DNA of 64,000 nt from Neobacillus notoginsengisoli (GTDB taxonomy: Bacteria; Bacillota; Bacilli; Bacillales; Cytobacillaceae). The position numbers and the translations under genes are program-made. The stretch lies in NCBI RefSeq assembly GCF_003515685.1, contig NZ_QWEG01000004.1, positions 124,001 through 188,000 of the forward strand, read 5' to 3'. Every line of letters begins with the position of its first letter. The stretch's first letter is position 1. Below are positions 17,404-26,389 of the stretch, piece by piece. Under the pieces are notes generated by a model that worked only from the letters and a program-made list of their open reading frames with translations, searched no databases and was not told the DNA's origin.

Positions 17404-18891
17404 TTGCAAAATCCTAAATTAAAGCATTTGCACGATACTTGGCTAGAGGAAGCAACAATTGCGGACATGCAGGGAAAAATGGAACAAGGCGAGCTCACCG
17501 CAAAAGAGCTTGTCCTGATGTACCTGTACCGGATTTCGCAGTTTGACAGAAAAGGTCCTGAATTGAAATCGGTTCTCGAAATCAACCCGGACGCCATCCA
17601 AATCGCGGCTGCGCTGGATGCCGAGCGGGAAGTGAAGGGTGCGCGGGGGCCGCTGCACGGCATTCCGGTTCTTCTGAAAGACAACATTGACACTGGGGAT
17701 AAAATGCATACGAGCGCGGGCTCAAAGGCGTTGGCGGATTCCTACTCTCCGGCCGATTCCGAAGTGGCGAGGAAACTCCGTGAAGCAGGGGCTGTCATTT
17801 TAGGCAAAACAAACATGACCGAGTGGGCAAATTTTATGGCCATTGGCATGAAAAGCGGTTATAGCTCAAGGGGTGGCCAGACCTTGAATCCATACGGACC
17901 GGGCAAGTTTGATGTTGGCGGCTCGAGTTCAGGTTCTGGTGCAGCGATTGCTGCCAATTTCGCGGCAGTCGCTGTTGGAACCGAAACCTCGGGGTCAATT
18001 TTGGATCCGTCCGCGCAAAACGCACTGGTCGGAATTAAGCCAACGGTCGGACTCATCAGCAGACGAGGGATCATTCCGATCGCCCATACCCAGGATACGG
18101 CTGGACCGATGGCGCGGACAGTGACGGATGCTGCCATTTTACTCACAGCATTGGCGGGAGAGGACCCGCGGGATCCGGCGACTTCGGCGAGCCGGCTTTT
18201 AGGCTTCAATTTCACAGTCTTTTTGGAAAAATGCCTTTCCGGCAAAAGGCTTGGAGTGGCAAGGGAACATTATTTTGCTGAGGCAGGAGAGATGAGAGCG
18301 GCGGTCGTTGAGCAGGCAATTGAAAAGCTTCGGGAACTCGGCGCCGAAATCATTGACATTTCAATTCCTTCGGCAAAAAGGCAATGGGACTGGGAAGTGC
18401 TTACTTTCGAATTCAAAGCAGGCGTGAACGCTTACCTGAATGGGTTGGGGCCTTCCGCAAAGGTCCGCTCACTTGCTGACGTCATCCAGTTCAACAAGGA
18501 AAATGAAGCGGAAATGCTCAAATATGGCCAAGAGGTTCTGATTGGGTCAGAAGCGACGAGCGGAGGGCTTTATGAAGAAGCTTACGTTCGGTCACTCGAA
18601 TTTAATGAATACCACGCGAAAGAAAACGGCATTGATTGCGTATTGAATGAATACAATCTCGATGCGATTATTTTCCCACATACTGAAGGTGCGGATATTT
18701 CAGCAAGGGCCGGCTACCCCTCAGTTGTTGTGCCCGCCGGCTACACGGAGGAAGGGGAGCCCGTCGGCATCACGTTCGCCGGCACGGCTTGGAGCGAGCC
18801 AGATCTAATCCAGCTGGCGTATGCCTTCGAACAAGAAACCAAATATAGGAAAACCCCCGATCTTGGCAAAAAGCAAAACTTGCCTGGATGA
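17404..18891 (+). CDS. amidase (amidase-signature family)
   Basis: A 495-residue hydrolase of the amidase-signature family (GatA-like fold). The Ser-cisSer-Lys triad is visible: Lys92 in VLLKDN, Ser within GGSSSGSG (residues 172-179) and the nucleophile Ser198 in GTETSGSI. No GatB or GatC neighbours, so it is probably a stand-alone amide hydrolase rather than part of the amidotransferase. The TTG start lies inside a TTTTGCAAAA palindrome, with GGGGGC upstream. Confidence 0.88.
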   Translation: MQNPKLKHLHDTWLEEATIADMQGKMEQGELTAKELVLMYLYRISQFDRKGPELKSVLEINPDAIQIAAALDAEREVKGARGPLHGIPVLLKDNIDTGDKMHTSAGSKALADSYSPADSEVARKLREAGAVILGKTNMTEWANFMAIGMKSGYSSRGGQTLNPYGPGKFDVGGSSSGSGAAIAANFAAVAVGTETSGSILDPSAQNALVGIKPTVGLISRRGIIPIAHTQDTAGPMARTVTDAAILLTALAGEDPRDPATSASRLLGFNFTVFLEKCLSGKRLGVAREHYFAEAGEMRAAVVEQAIEKLRELGAEIIDISIPSAKRQWDWEVLTFEFKAGVNAYLNGLGPSAKVRSLADVIQFNKENEAEMLKYGQEVLIGSEATSGGLYEEAYVRSLEFNEYHAKENGIDCVLNEYNLDAIIFPHTEGADISARAGYPSVVVPAGYTEEGEPVGITFAGTAWSEPDLIQLAYAFEQETKYRKTPDLGKKQNLPG

Positions 18892-18947
18892 ACAAATAGC
18901 CGTAAGCCTAAACTAAGAACACTTCCTGACAAAGGAGATGTTTTACG

Positions 18948-19082
18948 ATGGGCAGAAAGAAACTCGGCAACCGAAACGCGCAAGTTAACAATAATAAAAA
19001 GTTCGGGAAAACAAGCTCCGAGCTAGTCAAATTTACGACCGGCCAGGACGAGCTGATCCGCAACCGCCCGAATGATGATTGA
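18948..19082 (+). CDS. small basic hydrophilic protein
   Basis: A 44-residue protein starting MGRKKLGNRNAQVNNN, rich in Lys, Asn, Arg and Asp and with no hydrophobic segment. AAAGGAGATG lies 7 nt before the ATG and an intrinsic terminator follows the stop, so it looks like a real gene. Its composition recalls minor small acid-soluble spore proteins, but no family match is claimed. Confidence 0.6.
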   Translation: MGRKKLGNRNAQVNNNKKFGKTSSELVKFTTGQDELIRNRPNDD

Positions 19083-19090
19083 AGAGAGAA

Positions 19091-19125
19091 GCAGCTGCAC
19101 TTTTCGGAGTGCAGCTGTTTCTTTA
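19091..19125 (+). terminator. intrinsic terminator
   Basis: GCAGCTGCAC pairs with GTGCAGCTGT, followed by TTCTTTATT. Confidence 0.8.
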
Positions 19126-19183
19126 TTCGATTTTAGGGATGGAAAAGTGCTGCATTACCCATATAAAAAAGGCGGTAAAATAT

Positions 19184-19404
19184 GTTGGGACAGTAGCCCA
19201 GAATTCTTGGCCCGACTGTCCCAAGATGCCTAATGTTGGGACAGTAATCCAGAATTCTTGGCCCCAACTGTCTCAAGATACCCTATGTTGGGACAGAAAC
19301 CCGGTATTCTTGGCCCCAACTGTCCCAAGATGCCCTTTGTTGGGACAGAAACCTGGTATTCTTGACCCCAACTGTCCAAAGTTGCCTAATGGTAGGACAA
19401 CAAC
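19184..19404. repeat. 52-bp tandem array (TTGGGACAG family)
   Basis: Units start at 19184, 19234, 19287, 19339 and 19391 (steps 50, 53, 52, 52). Each has TTGGGACAG and a later CTGTCCCAA as inverted arms about 42 bp end to end. The last unit is degenerate. The array fills the space between convergent genes. Confidence 0.85.
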
Positions 19405-19431
19405 CCTTGAATTTGCCCCAGTGAGAATTGC

Positions 19432-20943
19432 CTACCCTTCCAGCTTCTTAAGCGACTCAATCGCCGGCCCTTCGACGACATCGCCGCCGTATGAGAACCG
19501 CGAACCGTGGCACGGGCAGTCCCATGTCTTTTCGGCATTATTCCATTCGCACTCACAGCCAAGATGGGTGCAGGTCGTATCAACTAAATACAACTTCCCG
19601 GTTTCATCCTTATACCCGCCGGCGCGCTTCCCATCCACAAGCACAACGCCACCTTCACCAACAGCAAGATCTCCAGGAAACTTCGGAATGTACTCAAGCT
19701 TACCTTTCACAAGATGGCCGGCCACTTCCGCATTGAAGGTTACCGCTTTCTTCAGCGAGGGATCAAGCTCAAACCTGGATGGATGGTAAAGATCTTTATA
19801 AGGGCTTTCGCGGTTCAGCACATAGTCGGTTAAAATGTGGCCCGCAAGCGTACTCGTCGTCATCCCCCACTTTTTGTAGCCTGTCGCAACGAGAATTGTT
19901 TCCTCATCATCCTTCAAGGGCCCGATATACGGCAGTTTATCGAGTGTATCCATATCCTGAGCAGACCAGCGGTACGTATAGTCCCCGTTCCCAAAAACAT
20001 TCTCAGTGAAATCCGCCAATGCTTGATAATGCTTTTCCGTATCTTCATTTTTGCCGGTCCGGTGGTTCTCTCCGCCGATTACCAGCAAATTCTCGCCATT
20101 ATGCGGTGTATAGCGAATCGACCGTGTCGGCGAGTCTGCGCTAATGTACATGCCGCCCGGGTACTCCTTGTCCGATTTCACACCAATTGCATAAGAACGG
20201 GAGGCATACATCCTCGCGAAAAACAGCCCTCTTTTATCAAAAAATGGCCAGTGCGAAGCGATGATCACATGCCCGCAGGAAACTTTCTGTCCATCCTTCG
20301 TATGCAGGACCGTGCCGCCTTCGACCGTGATGTCCTTCGCCGTCGTGTTTTCATACACCTGGCACCCGGCATCCACGGCCTTTTTCAAAAGAGCACGCAA
20401 ATATTTCAGCGGATGGAACTGGCTTTGGTCCTTCATCACGAGCGCATTTTTCACTTCGATCGGAAAAGGAATGCTGCTTTTAAGCTCGCTTGGGATTCCT
20501 AGTTTTTTGTAAGCTTCTGCCTCGGTCTCGATTTTTTGCTTGTATTCATCTGTCACCGAATAAATGACCGCGTCCTGGTCGCTAAAGTCACAATCGATGT
20601 TTTCCTCGTTGACCGTCCGGCGGATGAATCCAAGTGCATCAATATGGGACTCGTAATAAAGCTTTGCGTTCTCCTCACCGAAGTGGCTGATCAGCTCATC
20701 GTATAGGAGCCCGTGCTGGGCGGTGATCTTCGCGGTCGTATGTCCGGTTGTCCCGTTCAAGACGCTGCCTGCCTCAAAGAGTGCGACCTTTTTGCCTTGC
20801 TGTGTCAGCAGGTAGGCCGCGGTAATTCCGGTCATCCCCGCGCCGACAATCGCGACATCGACTGAAAGGTCTCCATCAAGCTTGCTGAACTTCGGTAGGT
20901 CAATTTCCCGCCAATAGGATCTTGGATACTTTTGTCCGTTCAT
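19432..20943 (-). CDS. yhfW: FAD-dependent oxidoreductase with Rieske domain, YhfW-like
   Basis: A 503-residue two-domain protein. The N-terminal DAO-type flavoprotein (residues about 28-400) opens with the dinucleotide motif VGAGMTGITAA. The C-terminal Rieske [2Fe-2S] domain carries CTHLGC and CPCHGSRF at about residues 455-485, supplying the two Cys and two His ligands. This fusion is the B. subtilis YhfW type; the substrate is unknown. CTAATTAGGAGG-like sequence precedes the ATG. The gene is convergent with the small basic protein gene across a repeat array. Confidence 0.88.
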   Translation of the reverse strand: MNGQKYPRSYWREIDLPKFSKLDGDLSVDVAIVGAGMTGITAAYLLTQQGKKVALFEAGSVLNGTTGHTTAKITAQHGLLYDELISHFGEENAKLYYESHIDALGFIRRTVNEENIDCDFSDQDAVIYSVTDEYKQKIETEAEAYKKLGIPSELKSSIPFPIEVKNALVMKDQSQFHPLKYLRALLKKAVDAGCQVYENTTAKDITVEGGTVLHTKDGQKVSCGHVIIASHWPFFDKRGLFFARMYASRSYAIGVKSDKEYPGGMYISADSPTRSIRYTPHNGENLLVIGGENHRTGKNEDTEKHYQALADFTENVFGNGDYTYRWSAQDMDTLDKLPYIGPLKDDEETILVATGYKKWGMTTSTLAGHILTDYVLNRESPYKDLYHPSRFELDPSLKKAVTFNAEVAGHLVKGKLEYIPKFPGDLAVGEGGVVLVDGKRAGGYKDETGKLYLVDTTCTHLGCECEWNNAEKTWDCPCHGSRFSYGGDVVEGPAIESLKKLEG

Positions 20944-21055
20944 GCTATTCCTCCTAATCAGGCTAAATTCATCTTTTGCAAAAACATGTTAAAGTTCACT
21001 ATATTGTTCCCTGTTTAGGAAAAATAAATCTAAATTCCTGTAAGCAAAATGGCAT

Positions 21056-21083
21056 TAAAAAAAGACCTCTTCATTTGAGGTCA
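21056..21083 (-). terminator. intrinsic terminator
   Basis: On the minus strand GACCTC-N7-GAGGTC is followed by seven T. It overlaps the stop codon of the small gene upstream. Confidence 0.82.
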
Positions 21084-21269
21084 TTTTTCGCAGGAAAACG
21101 AGAAGTTGAGTGCGAGAAAACTGCTTTGCACCACTGGGCTTCCGCCAATTTCCAAGCATTTATCTGTTGCAAAATTGATTTCTTTGTAATTGAAATAAGA
21201 TTGCGAGCCTGTTAAAAAAACGATTACGAAAGCTGCTACCGCAATTAGCCCGATCGTCTTCTTTTTCAT
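21081..21269 (-). CDS. small exported protein, unknown
   Basis: A 62-residue protein with a hydrophobic signal or anchor (about residues 5-23) and a short extracytoplasmic part with two Cys (about positions 38 and 60) that could form a disulfide. AAGGGGG precedes the ATG with good spacing and a terminator overlaps the stop. Family not recognised. Confidence 0.6.
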   Translation of the reverse strand: MKKKTIGLIAVAAFVIVFLTGSQSYFNYKEINFATDKCLEIGGSPVVQSSFLALNFSFSCEK

Positions 21270-21400
21270 GTGTCCAACCCCCTTATGGGATAGTGTATCA
21301 TTTTCTCAAGCAGAAAAGTCGGAAAATTAGTTCGAGTACGTTGACGAGCTTCTTTTTGCCTGATATACTCACCCACATAATTAGGAAGAAGGTGGCTGAA

Positions 21401-22549
21401 GTGGCAAGGGAGTTTGAAACGAAAGTACTGCATGGGGATAAAATAGAAGGCAGGGAAATTGCCAGTAAGGTGACGCCGATTTACCAGACGTCCGCATTCA
21501 CGTTTAAGGACCTGGATGAACTTGAAGGCTTTTATGAAGGCAACGGCCGTTATCTTTATTCGAGGGTCGGCAATCCAAATACGGACGAGCTTGGCGCGGC
21601 AGTGGCACGGTTAGAAGGTGCCCCGGCCGGAGTCGCTGCTTCGTCCGGACTGTCCGCCATTCTCGCCGGCGTGCTTGCGGTTGTCAAAAGTGGGGAGCAT
21701 ATTATCGCCGCCGATGACCTGTACGGCGGCAGTTTTCATATGCTCAAGGAAGAACTGAAGGATTTCGGCATTGAAACAACGTTTGTTTCTTTTACGGACC
21801 TTTCTCTTGTGGAAAAAGAAGTACGGGCCAATACCCGGCTCATTTATACGGAATCAATCACGAATCCGCTTCTACGCGTCGAGGATCTTGAGGCTGTCAT
21901 TCATTTTGCAAAAAAACACGGCTTGCTTACGCTCGTTGACAATACGTTCGCAACGCCGCTCCATGTCCGGCCTTATGAGCTAGGGGCGGAACTTGTTGTC
22001 CACAGCGCGACAAAATATATCGGCGGTCACAGTGATGTCACGTCGGGAGTCGTTGTCGGCAGGGAGGATTTGATTGCGAGAGCGAGCGGGAAAATTGTAA
22101 ACCTAGGCTCGAATTTAAGCCCGTTCGAAGCGTGGCTGACTGTCCGCGGGCTGAAGACCTTGGCGCTCCGGATGAAAGCCCAGTCCTCCAATGCCAGGAA
22201 ACTCGCGCTGGCGCTTAAGGAAAATGCTGATGTCGAAAAGGTCTATCATCCATTTGAACATGGCGGGGAAGATGGCTTTGGCGCCATCGTTACGGTGGAG
22301 CTGACCGAAAAGGCCGATATAAATGATTTTTTCCGAGCCCTGTCATGGATTAAAATTGCTCCAACTTTGGCCGGCGTTGAAACAACGGTTTCCCATCCGG
22401 AAGTAACCTCCCATCGCGCCCTGTCCCCGGAAGCGCGCGCCGCACTTGGCATTAACCGCCAAGTTGTCCGAATTTCTGTCGGGATTGAACACGCCAGCGA
22501 CATCATCATCCAGTTTGAGGCCGCGATCCGGGCATCTGTTGGTAAATAA
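21401..22549 (+). CDS. cystathionine gamma-lyase/synthase family PLP enzyme
   Basis: A 382-residue fold-type I PLP enzyme of the Cys/Met metabolism family. The PLP lysine is K205 in SATKYIGG, and the cofactor-binding segments YSRVGNPNTDELG and ASSGLSAILA are present. Probable reactions are gamma-elimination of cystathionine or homocysteine (MccB-like) or related trans-sulfuration; the exact one cannot be read. The GTG start at 21401 is chosen because AGGAAGAAGGTGG lies just before it and the family length fits; an upstream ATG would add 36 unrelated residues. Confidence 0.85.
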   Translation: MAREFETKVLHGDKIEGREIASKVTPIYQTSAFTFKDLDELEGFYEGNGRYLYSRVGNPNTDELGAAVARLEGAPAGVAASSGLSAILAGVLAVVKSGEHIIAADDLYGGSFHMLKEELKDFGIETTFVSFTDLSLVEKEVRANTRLIYTESITNPLLRVEDLEAVIHFAKKHGLLTLVDNTFATPLHVRPYELGAELVVHSATKYIGGHSDVTSGVVVGREDLIARASGKIVNLGSNLSPFEAWLTVRGLKTLALRMKAQSSNARKLALALKENADVEKVYHPFEHGGEDGFGAIVTVELTEKADINDFFRALSWIKIAPTLAGVETTVSHPEVTSHRALSPEARAALGINRQVVRISVGIEHASDIIIQFEAAIRASVGK

Positions 22550-22560
22550 GTAGAAGACTG

Positions 22561-22594
22561 CATCCGTTTTTTGTGAAACGGGTGTATTTTTTTT
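22561..22594 (+). terminator. intrinsic terminator
   Basis: CATCCGTTT and AAACGGGTG arms, then TATTTTTTTT. A second 9-bp inverted repeat (GAAACATCC/GGATGTTTC, 22617-22658) follows before the CBS gene. Confidence 0.75.
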
Positions 22595-22719
22595 GCAAAA
22601 AATGCTCTTGAATAAAGAAACATCCCCCAATTGAATAAAGGGCCAGACAGGATGTTTCATGTTCCTCGCTACGTTGGTAAAGAAGGAGGAAGAAGTCGAA
22701 AATTCCAAGGAGGCAGCCA

Positions 22720-23454
22720 ATGGCCGATAAACAAAAAGAGATTAAACGCATTAGGGAGAGGTCGGAGCGCTTTGAGGTGGCGTTCAACCAAATCCATGCT
22801 GAATTAAAAAAGCTCGAACAGAATGCGGAAACGGACCAGTTCCTCGAGCTCCTTCATAGAGTGAAAAATAGACATGCGCCGATTCGCCGTTATTTCGATG
22901 ATTTGAAAAGCTATGCGAAGCTCCGTAATGCGCTCGTGCATGAAAAGAGCAGAAAGAATTTTTATATCGCTGAGCCCCACCCGGAAATAGTCGAGCAAAT
23001 TGAAAGCATCGCCGAATTCCTGCGTGTTCCTCCGTCGATTTTGACGGTCGCCTCTAAGCCGGTGAAGACGTTTGAAGCGGACGAAGATGTAAAGGATGCA
23101 CTGATGGAAATGGAGAAACATGAATTTACGCAATATCCGATTTATGAGGATGGCCGCTTCAAGTTTTTGATGACCGAAAGCGGGTTGAGGCGTTATTTTG
23201 CCAGCAAGCTGAAGGGGGCGAAGATTGACCTCGCCGGGCAAAAGCTGCGCGATGTCCAGAAGTATGAAAGAACGAATACAGTGAAAGTTGTTTCGCAGGG
23301 TATGAATATATTTGAACTGCAGGATTTGTACGACTCGCGCGCGGAGGAGGAAAATAAACTCGAAGCCGTTATTATTACCGAAAACGGCTCGCACAAGGAA
23401 AAGCCGATTGGCATCGTTTCGTCGTGGGATTTGATAAAAATGGATATGGATTAA
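22720..23454 (+). CDS. CBS-domain protein with N-terminal helical domain
   Basis: A 244-residue soluble protein. The first 95 residues are charged and helical (resembling RiboL-PSP/HEPN-like helical bundles in composition, including LRNALVHEKSR). The rest holds two CBS motifs (about 100-170 and 175-242) that normally bind adenosyl ligands. LRNALVHEK resembles the RxxxxH motif of HEPN domains, so a nucleotide-sensing regulator is possible. Function unknown. Confidence 0.7.
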   Translation: MADKQKEIKRIRERSERFEVAFNQIHAELKKLEQNAETDQFLELLHRVKNRHAPIRRYFDDLKSYAKLRNALVHEKSRKNFYIAEPHPEIVEQIESIAEFLRVPPSILTVASKPVKTFEADEDVKDALMEMEKHEFTQYPIYEDGRFKFLMTESGLRRYFASKLKGAKIDLAGQKLRDVQKYERTNTVKVVSQGMNIFELQDLYDSRAEEENKLEAVIITENGSHKEKPIGIVSSWDLIKMDMD

Positions 23455-23501
23455 TGAAATGGCGGGTTTGTTCAACCCTGCCTTACTGCGTGTTGTTGCG
23501 A

Positions 23502-23752
23502 TTCGGACTCTTGAGGCCTTAGAACCTTGTATAGAGTCCGAATCCTGGGCTAATTCGGACTCTTGGAGCTTTAAAGCCCGGTAGAAAGTCCGAATCCTAT
23601 GCTTATTCGGACTCTTGGAGCCTTAAATCCTGGTATAGAGTCCGAATCCTGGGCTAATTCGGACTCTTGGAGCCTTAAAGCCCGGTAGAAAGTCCGAATC
23701 CTATGCTTATTCGGACTCTTGGAGCCTTAAATCCTGGTAGAGAGTCCGAATC
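23502..23752. repeat. 52-bp tandem array (TTCGGACTC family)
   Basis: Five units start at 23502, 23554, 23606, 23658 and 23710, exactly 52 bp apart. Each contains TTCGGACTC and, 41 bp end to end, GAGTCCGAA or AAGTCCGAA, then an 11-bp linker. Units alternate between two subtypes. It lies between convergent genes. A related array is at 63281. Confidence 0.92.
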
Positions 23753-23807
23753 CGACCGCTAGAGATTCAAAGAGTAAACACACTGTCCGAACGCTCCCCG
23801 GCTTTAT

Positions 23808-23836
23808 TAAACTCGCCAGCGAAGGCGAGTTTTTCT
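23808..23836. terminator. intrinsic terminator
   Basis: AACTCGCC-N6-GGCGAGTT with TTTCTC on the plus strand and TTTAAT on the minus strand; usable in both directions between convergent genes. Confidence 0.7.
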
Positions 23837-24252
23837 CATCCCTTCGGATTCTCTTTTGGAGGGTCGGCGGCGGGGGCCTTGTCTTCGTGTTCCTTCGCGG
23901 AATAGTAGGCGACCTTTTTAACATTGACCCCAACAAACGTTTCAATGACAGACTGGCCGCCGGCGATGGCGAGGATCAGTGCAAGGACGAGGAACGGTTT
24001 TGGAAAAAGCAAATAGCCGCCACCGAGAAAAAGGGCGCTCCAAATGCCCGCGCACCAATAGCAATTGAGCAGGTAGCCAAACATATTCTTTGGTACGTCT
24101 TTCATTTCGCTGCCATGCGACGTCTCGACTTTTTTCTTTCGCATGAATGGCTTTCGGATGAATTCTGTGATTTTGTCAAAAACAATCAGGTGGGTCAGAC
24201 GGTAACTGGCCAATATTAGGATAATCAGTTCCATCCAGGACAGGTTTTCCAT
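23836..24252 (-). CDS. DUF1360 membrane protein, YngL-like
   Basis: A 138-residue membrane protein of the DUF1360 family (B. subtilis YngL type). Hydrophobic segments lie at about residues 8-25, 62-82 and 86-105, and the conserved CYWCAGIW motif is near residue 67. The charged, Pro-rich tail is cytoplasmic or surface-exposed. The family occurs mainly in spore formers and has no established biochemical function. Confidence 0.78.
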   Translation of the reverse strand: MENLSWMELIILILASYRLTHLIVFDKITEFIRKPFMRKKKVETSHGSEMKDVPKNMFGYLLNCYWCAGIWSALFLGGGYLLFPKPFLVLALILAIAGGQSVIETFVGVNVKKVAYYSAKEHEDKAPAADPPKENPKG

Positions 24253-24413
24253 AAAGCGCCTCCTACAATGCCTTCATCAAATAGTGTTTCCAAAACAAGG
24301 GAGCAAGTACCTATTCATTGTTTTCCCGCCGGAAAAAAGATTAATCGTTAAACGCCCAGCTCCCGGTATATTTTTGTAAAAAAAACACAATCTATCCCGA
24401 GGAGGCGATAATA

Positions 24414-25025
24414 ATGAAAAAAGGATTCTTGTTTATTTTGCTGCTGGTAGTGACGTTTATCGTTTTGCCGACCATTTCCCATGCGCAGACCATCCATACG
24501 GTTGTACGAGGGGACACGCTCTGGAAAATTTCAGTGCGATATCACGTGGGCCTTACTGAGATCATCCGCGCGAATCCGCAGTTTAAAAACCCGAATTTGA
24601 TTTATCCGGGCCAGAAGGTCACAATCCCATCCATCGGCGAAAAAAGTGTTGAGCAGCAGGTAATTAGCTTGACGAACCAGGAGCGCGCCAAGCACGGGCT
24701 CAAGCCGCTGACCCATGATTGGGAACTGTCGAGAGTGGCGAGGTATAAATCAATGGATATGAGGGACAAAAGCTATTTCTCCCATACGAGCCCTACATAC
24801 GGATCCCCTTTTACAATGATGAAGAACTTCGGCATTGCATACAGGTCAGCTGGAGAGAACATCGCGGCCGGGCAAACAAGCGCTGCCGAGGTGGTTCGGG
24901 CTTGGATGAATTCACCGGGCCACAGGGCCAATATCCTTAATCAGGGCTATACCCGCATAGGCGTCGGCTATGCTGCCGGCGGGTCGCAGCGCCACTATTG
25001 GACGCAAATGTTCATTTCGAAATAA
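24414..25025 (+). CDS. secreted LysM-CAP domain protein, YkwD-like
   Basis: A 203-residue secreted protein with a signal peptide (about 1-25), one LysM peptidoglycan-binding repeat (about 27-70, HTVVRGDTLWKISVRYHVG) and a CAP/SCP domain (about 80-200) with the usual conserved residues (HTSPTYGSPF, AGENIAAGQ, WMNSPGHRANIL). It is an extracytoplasmic wall-bound protein, similar in plan to Bacillus YkwD and spore-coat-associated CAP proteins. GAGGAGGCG precedes the ATG and a strong terminator follows. Confidence 0.88.
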   Translation: MKKGFLFILLLVVTFIVLPTISHAQTIHTVVRGDTLWKISVRYHVGLTEIIRANPQFKNPNLIYPGQKVTIPSIGEKSVEQQVISLTNQERAKHGLKPLTHDWELSRVARYKSMDMRDKSYFSHTSPTYGSPFTMMKNFGIAYRSAGENIAAGQTSAAEVVRAWMNSPGHRANILNQGYTRIGVGYAAGGSQRHYWTQMFISK

Positions 25026-25035
25026 GGTTGTTTAC

Positions 25036-25071
25036 AGCATCCGCTTATCCCAAGCGGATGCTTTATTTTTT
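25036..25071 (+). terminator. intrinsic terminator
   Basis: AGCATCCGCTT-N5-AAGCGGATGCT followed by TTATTTTTTT. Confidence 0.92.
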
Positions 25072-25205
25072 TGCAAAATTGGCCCGCAATTAATCCCAGT
25101 CCCACCCCATCTCCGCCTCAGGTCTTAGTTGAAAATCTGTCTGGAGCACGTTATGGAAAAAACGCGCCAAAGGTAAGATAGAGACATGAAAGGAGAGGAA
25201 ACGAA

Positions 25206-25568
25206 ATGAAAAAATTTGGCTTACTCGTAGTGGGAGGGATCGCGGTGATGATCCTGTTATCCACAATCGGCCCGATCGCGGGAATGGTGATCAGCCTGGC
25301 GATTTTGTACTTTGTTATTAAGCAGTTTCTGAAAACTGACTCAACTGCGGCAAAAATTGGTCTTGCCATCATCGGTCTGATCGTCCTGGCTTCCGCGGCA
25401 AGCAACGCACCGGCACTCTTTGGAGTTGCGGCAGCCTATGTCTTGTATCTTGTGTATAAGAAATGGAACGAAACAAAGTACACAGAATCTGTTAGCGAAA
25501 CTCACACTGAAAAAGATCCATTCGTCAATTTTGAAAAGCAATGGAATGAATTGCATAAAAACTATTAA
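25206..25568 (+). CDS. liaI: LiaI-like membrane protein
   Basis: A 120-residue membrane protein with about three hydrophobic segments (residues 5-45 and 55-85) and a charged cytoplasmic tail. Position at the head of a liaH-liaF-liaS-liaR cluster, 14 nt before the PspA-family gene, identifies it as LiaI, the membrane anchor that recruits LiaH in B. subtilis. AAAGGAGAGG precedes the ATG. TTGAAA-N17-TATGGA at 25129-25157 is a possible LiaR-dependent promoter. Confidence 0.82.
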   Translation: MKKFGLLVVGGIAVMILLSTIGPIAGMVISLAILYFVIKQFLKTDSTAAKIGLAIIGLIVLASAASNAPALFGVAAAYVLYLVYKKWNETKYTESVSETHTEKDPFVNFEKQWNELHKNY

Positions 25569-25582
25569 TCAAGGGAGAGGAA

Positions 25583-26233
25583 ATGAAAATGGCAAATTTA
25601 TTTATGAAACTTAAAAATACGGTTATGGCGGATTTGCATGAAGCGATCGATCAGAAGGAAAGGAAAAACCCGATTGCGATGCTGAATGAGTATTTGCGCC
25701 AGTGTGAAAAGGAAACGGAGAAGGTCAGAGATCTTGTCGAGCGGCAGCACGCGCTTAAGGATGAATTCGTCCGCGAATACAATCAGGCGAAAGAAATGGC
25801 TGAGAAGCGGAAGTATCAAGCTGATATTGCGGCAAAAGCTGGGGAGCTGGCATTGCAGGAGTTTGCGGAAAGGGAGCATCTGCATTTCTCAGACCGGGCG
25901 ATCCGCCTCGAAGGAGCAATGGAACAGGCTGCACGCCAGTTGGCTGAATTGGAAGCCCGTTATGAAGAAATGAAGCACAAATTAAAGGATATGAATATCC
26001 GCCGTCTCGAACTGATGGGTCGGGAAAACATTAGCAGGGCCAACCATCGGATCAATCAGGTTGTAGAAGCAGGGGAATTGAAGTCGGATAACCGCTTTAG
26101 GGATATTGAAACGTATCTCGATAATGTCGAAAATGAGGTAAATAGTTCTTATTTCCGCAATACGATTGACGCGCGGATTGCCCAGCTTGAAAAAGAGTTC
26201 AAGAATCAGGACAGCCAGCAAAACGCGAATTAA
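25583..26233 (+). CDS. liaH: LiaH, PspA/IM30-family phage-shock protein
   Basis: A 216-residue PspA/IM30 protein, helical coiled coil along nearly its full length (residues about 20-200). Such proteins assemble into large rings on the cytoplasmic face of a damaged membrane. In B. subtilis LiaH is the main effector of the response to bacitracin, daptomycin and other lipid II or membrane stress. It follows liaI closely. Start ATG 25583 with AGGGAGAGG upstream; another ATG lies two codons later. Confidence 0.9.
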   Translation: MKMANLFMKLKNTVMADLHEAIDQKERKNPIAMLNEYLRQCEKETEKVRDLVERQHALKDEFVREYNQAKEMAEKRKYQADIAAKAGELALQEFAEREHLHFSDRAIRLEGAMEQAARQLAELEARYEEMKHKLKDMNIRRLELMGRENISRANHRINQVVEAGELKSDNRFRDIETYLDNVENEVNSSYFRNTIDARIAQLEKEFKNQDSQQNAN

Positions 26234-26389
26234 ACTGCTGCGTACTGCCCATGCTGATCGGGCCTGTGGCACGATACGATACCGGAGCTGGTCCAGATTT
26301 ACATGAACATAAAGACAACCCTCGTCCTACATGCTATTCTAAAGAGGACGGGTAAACTTCAGACATAAGGCTTACAGGGAGGAAGAGAG

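Noticed and set aside
18930-19082. Assignment of the 44-residue protein to a named spore protein (SspO, SspP, SspN or SspK)
   Set aside because: Composition is similar but remembered sequences of those proteins do not align.
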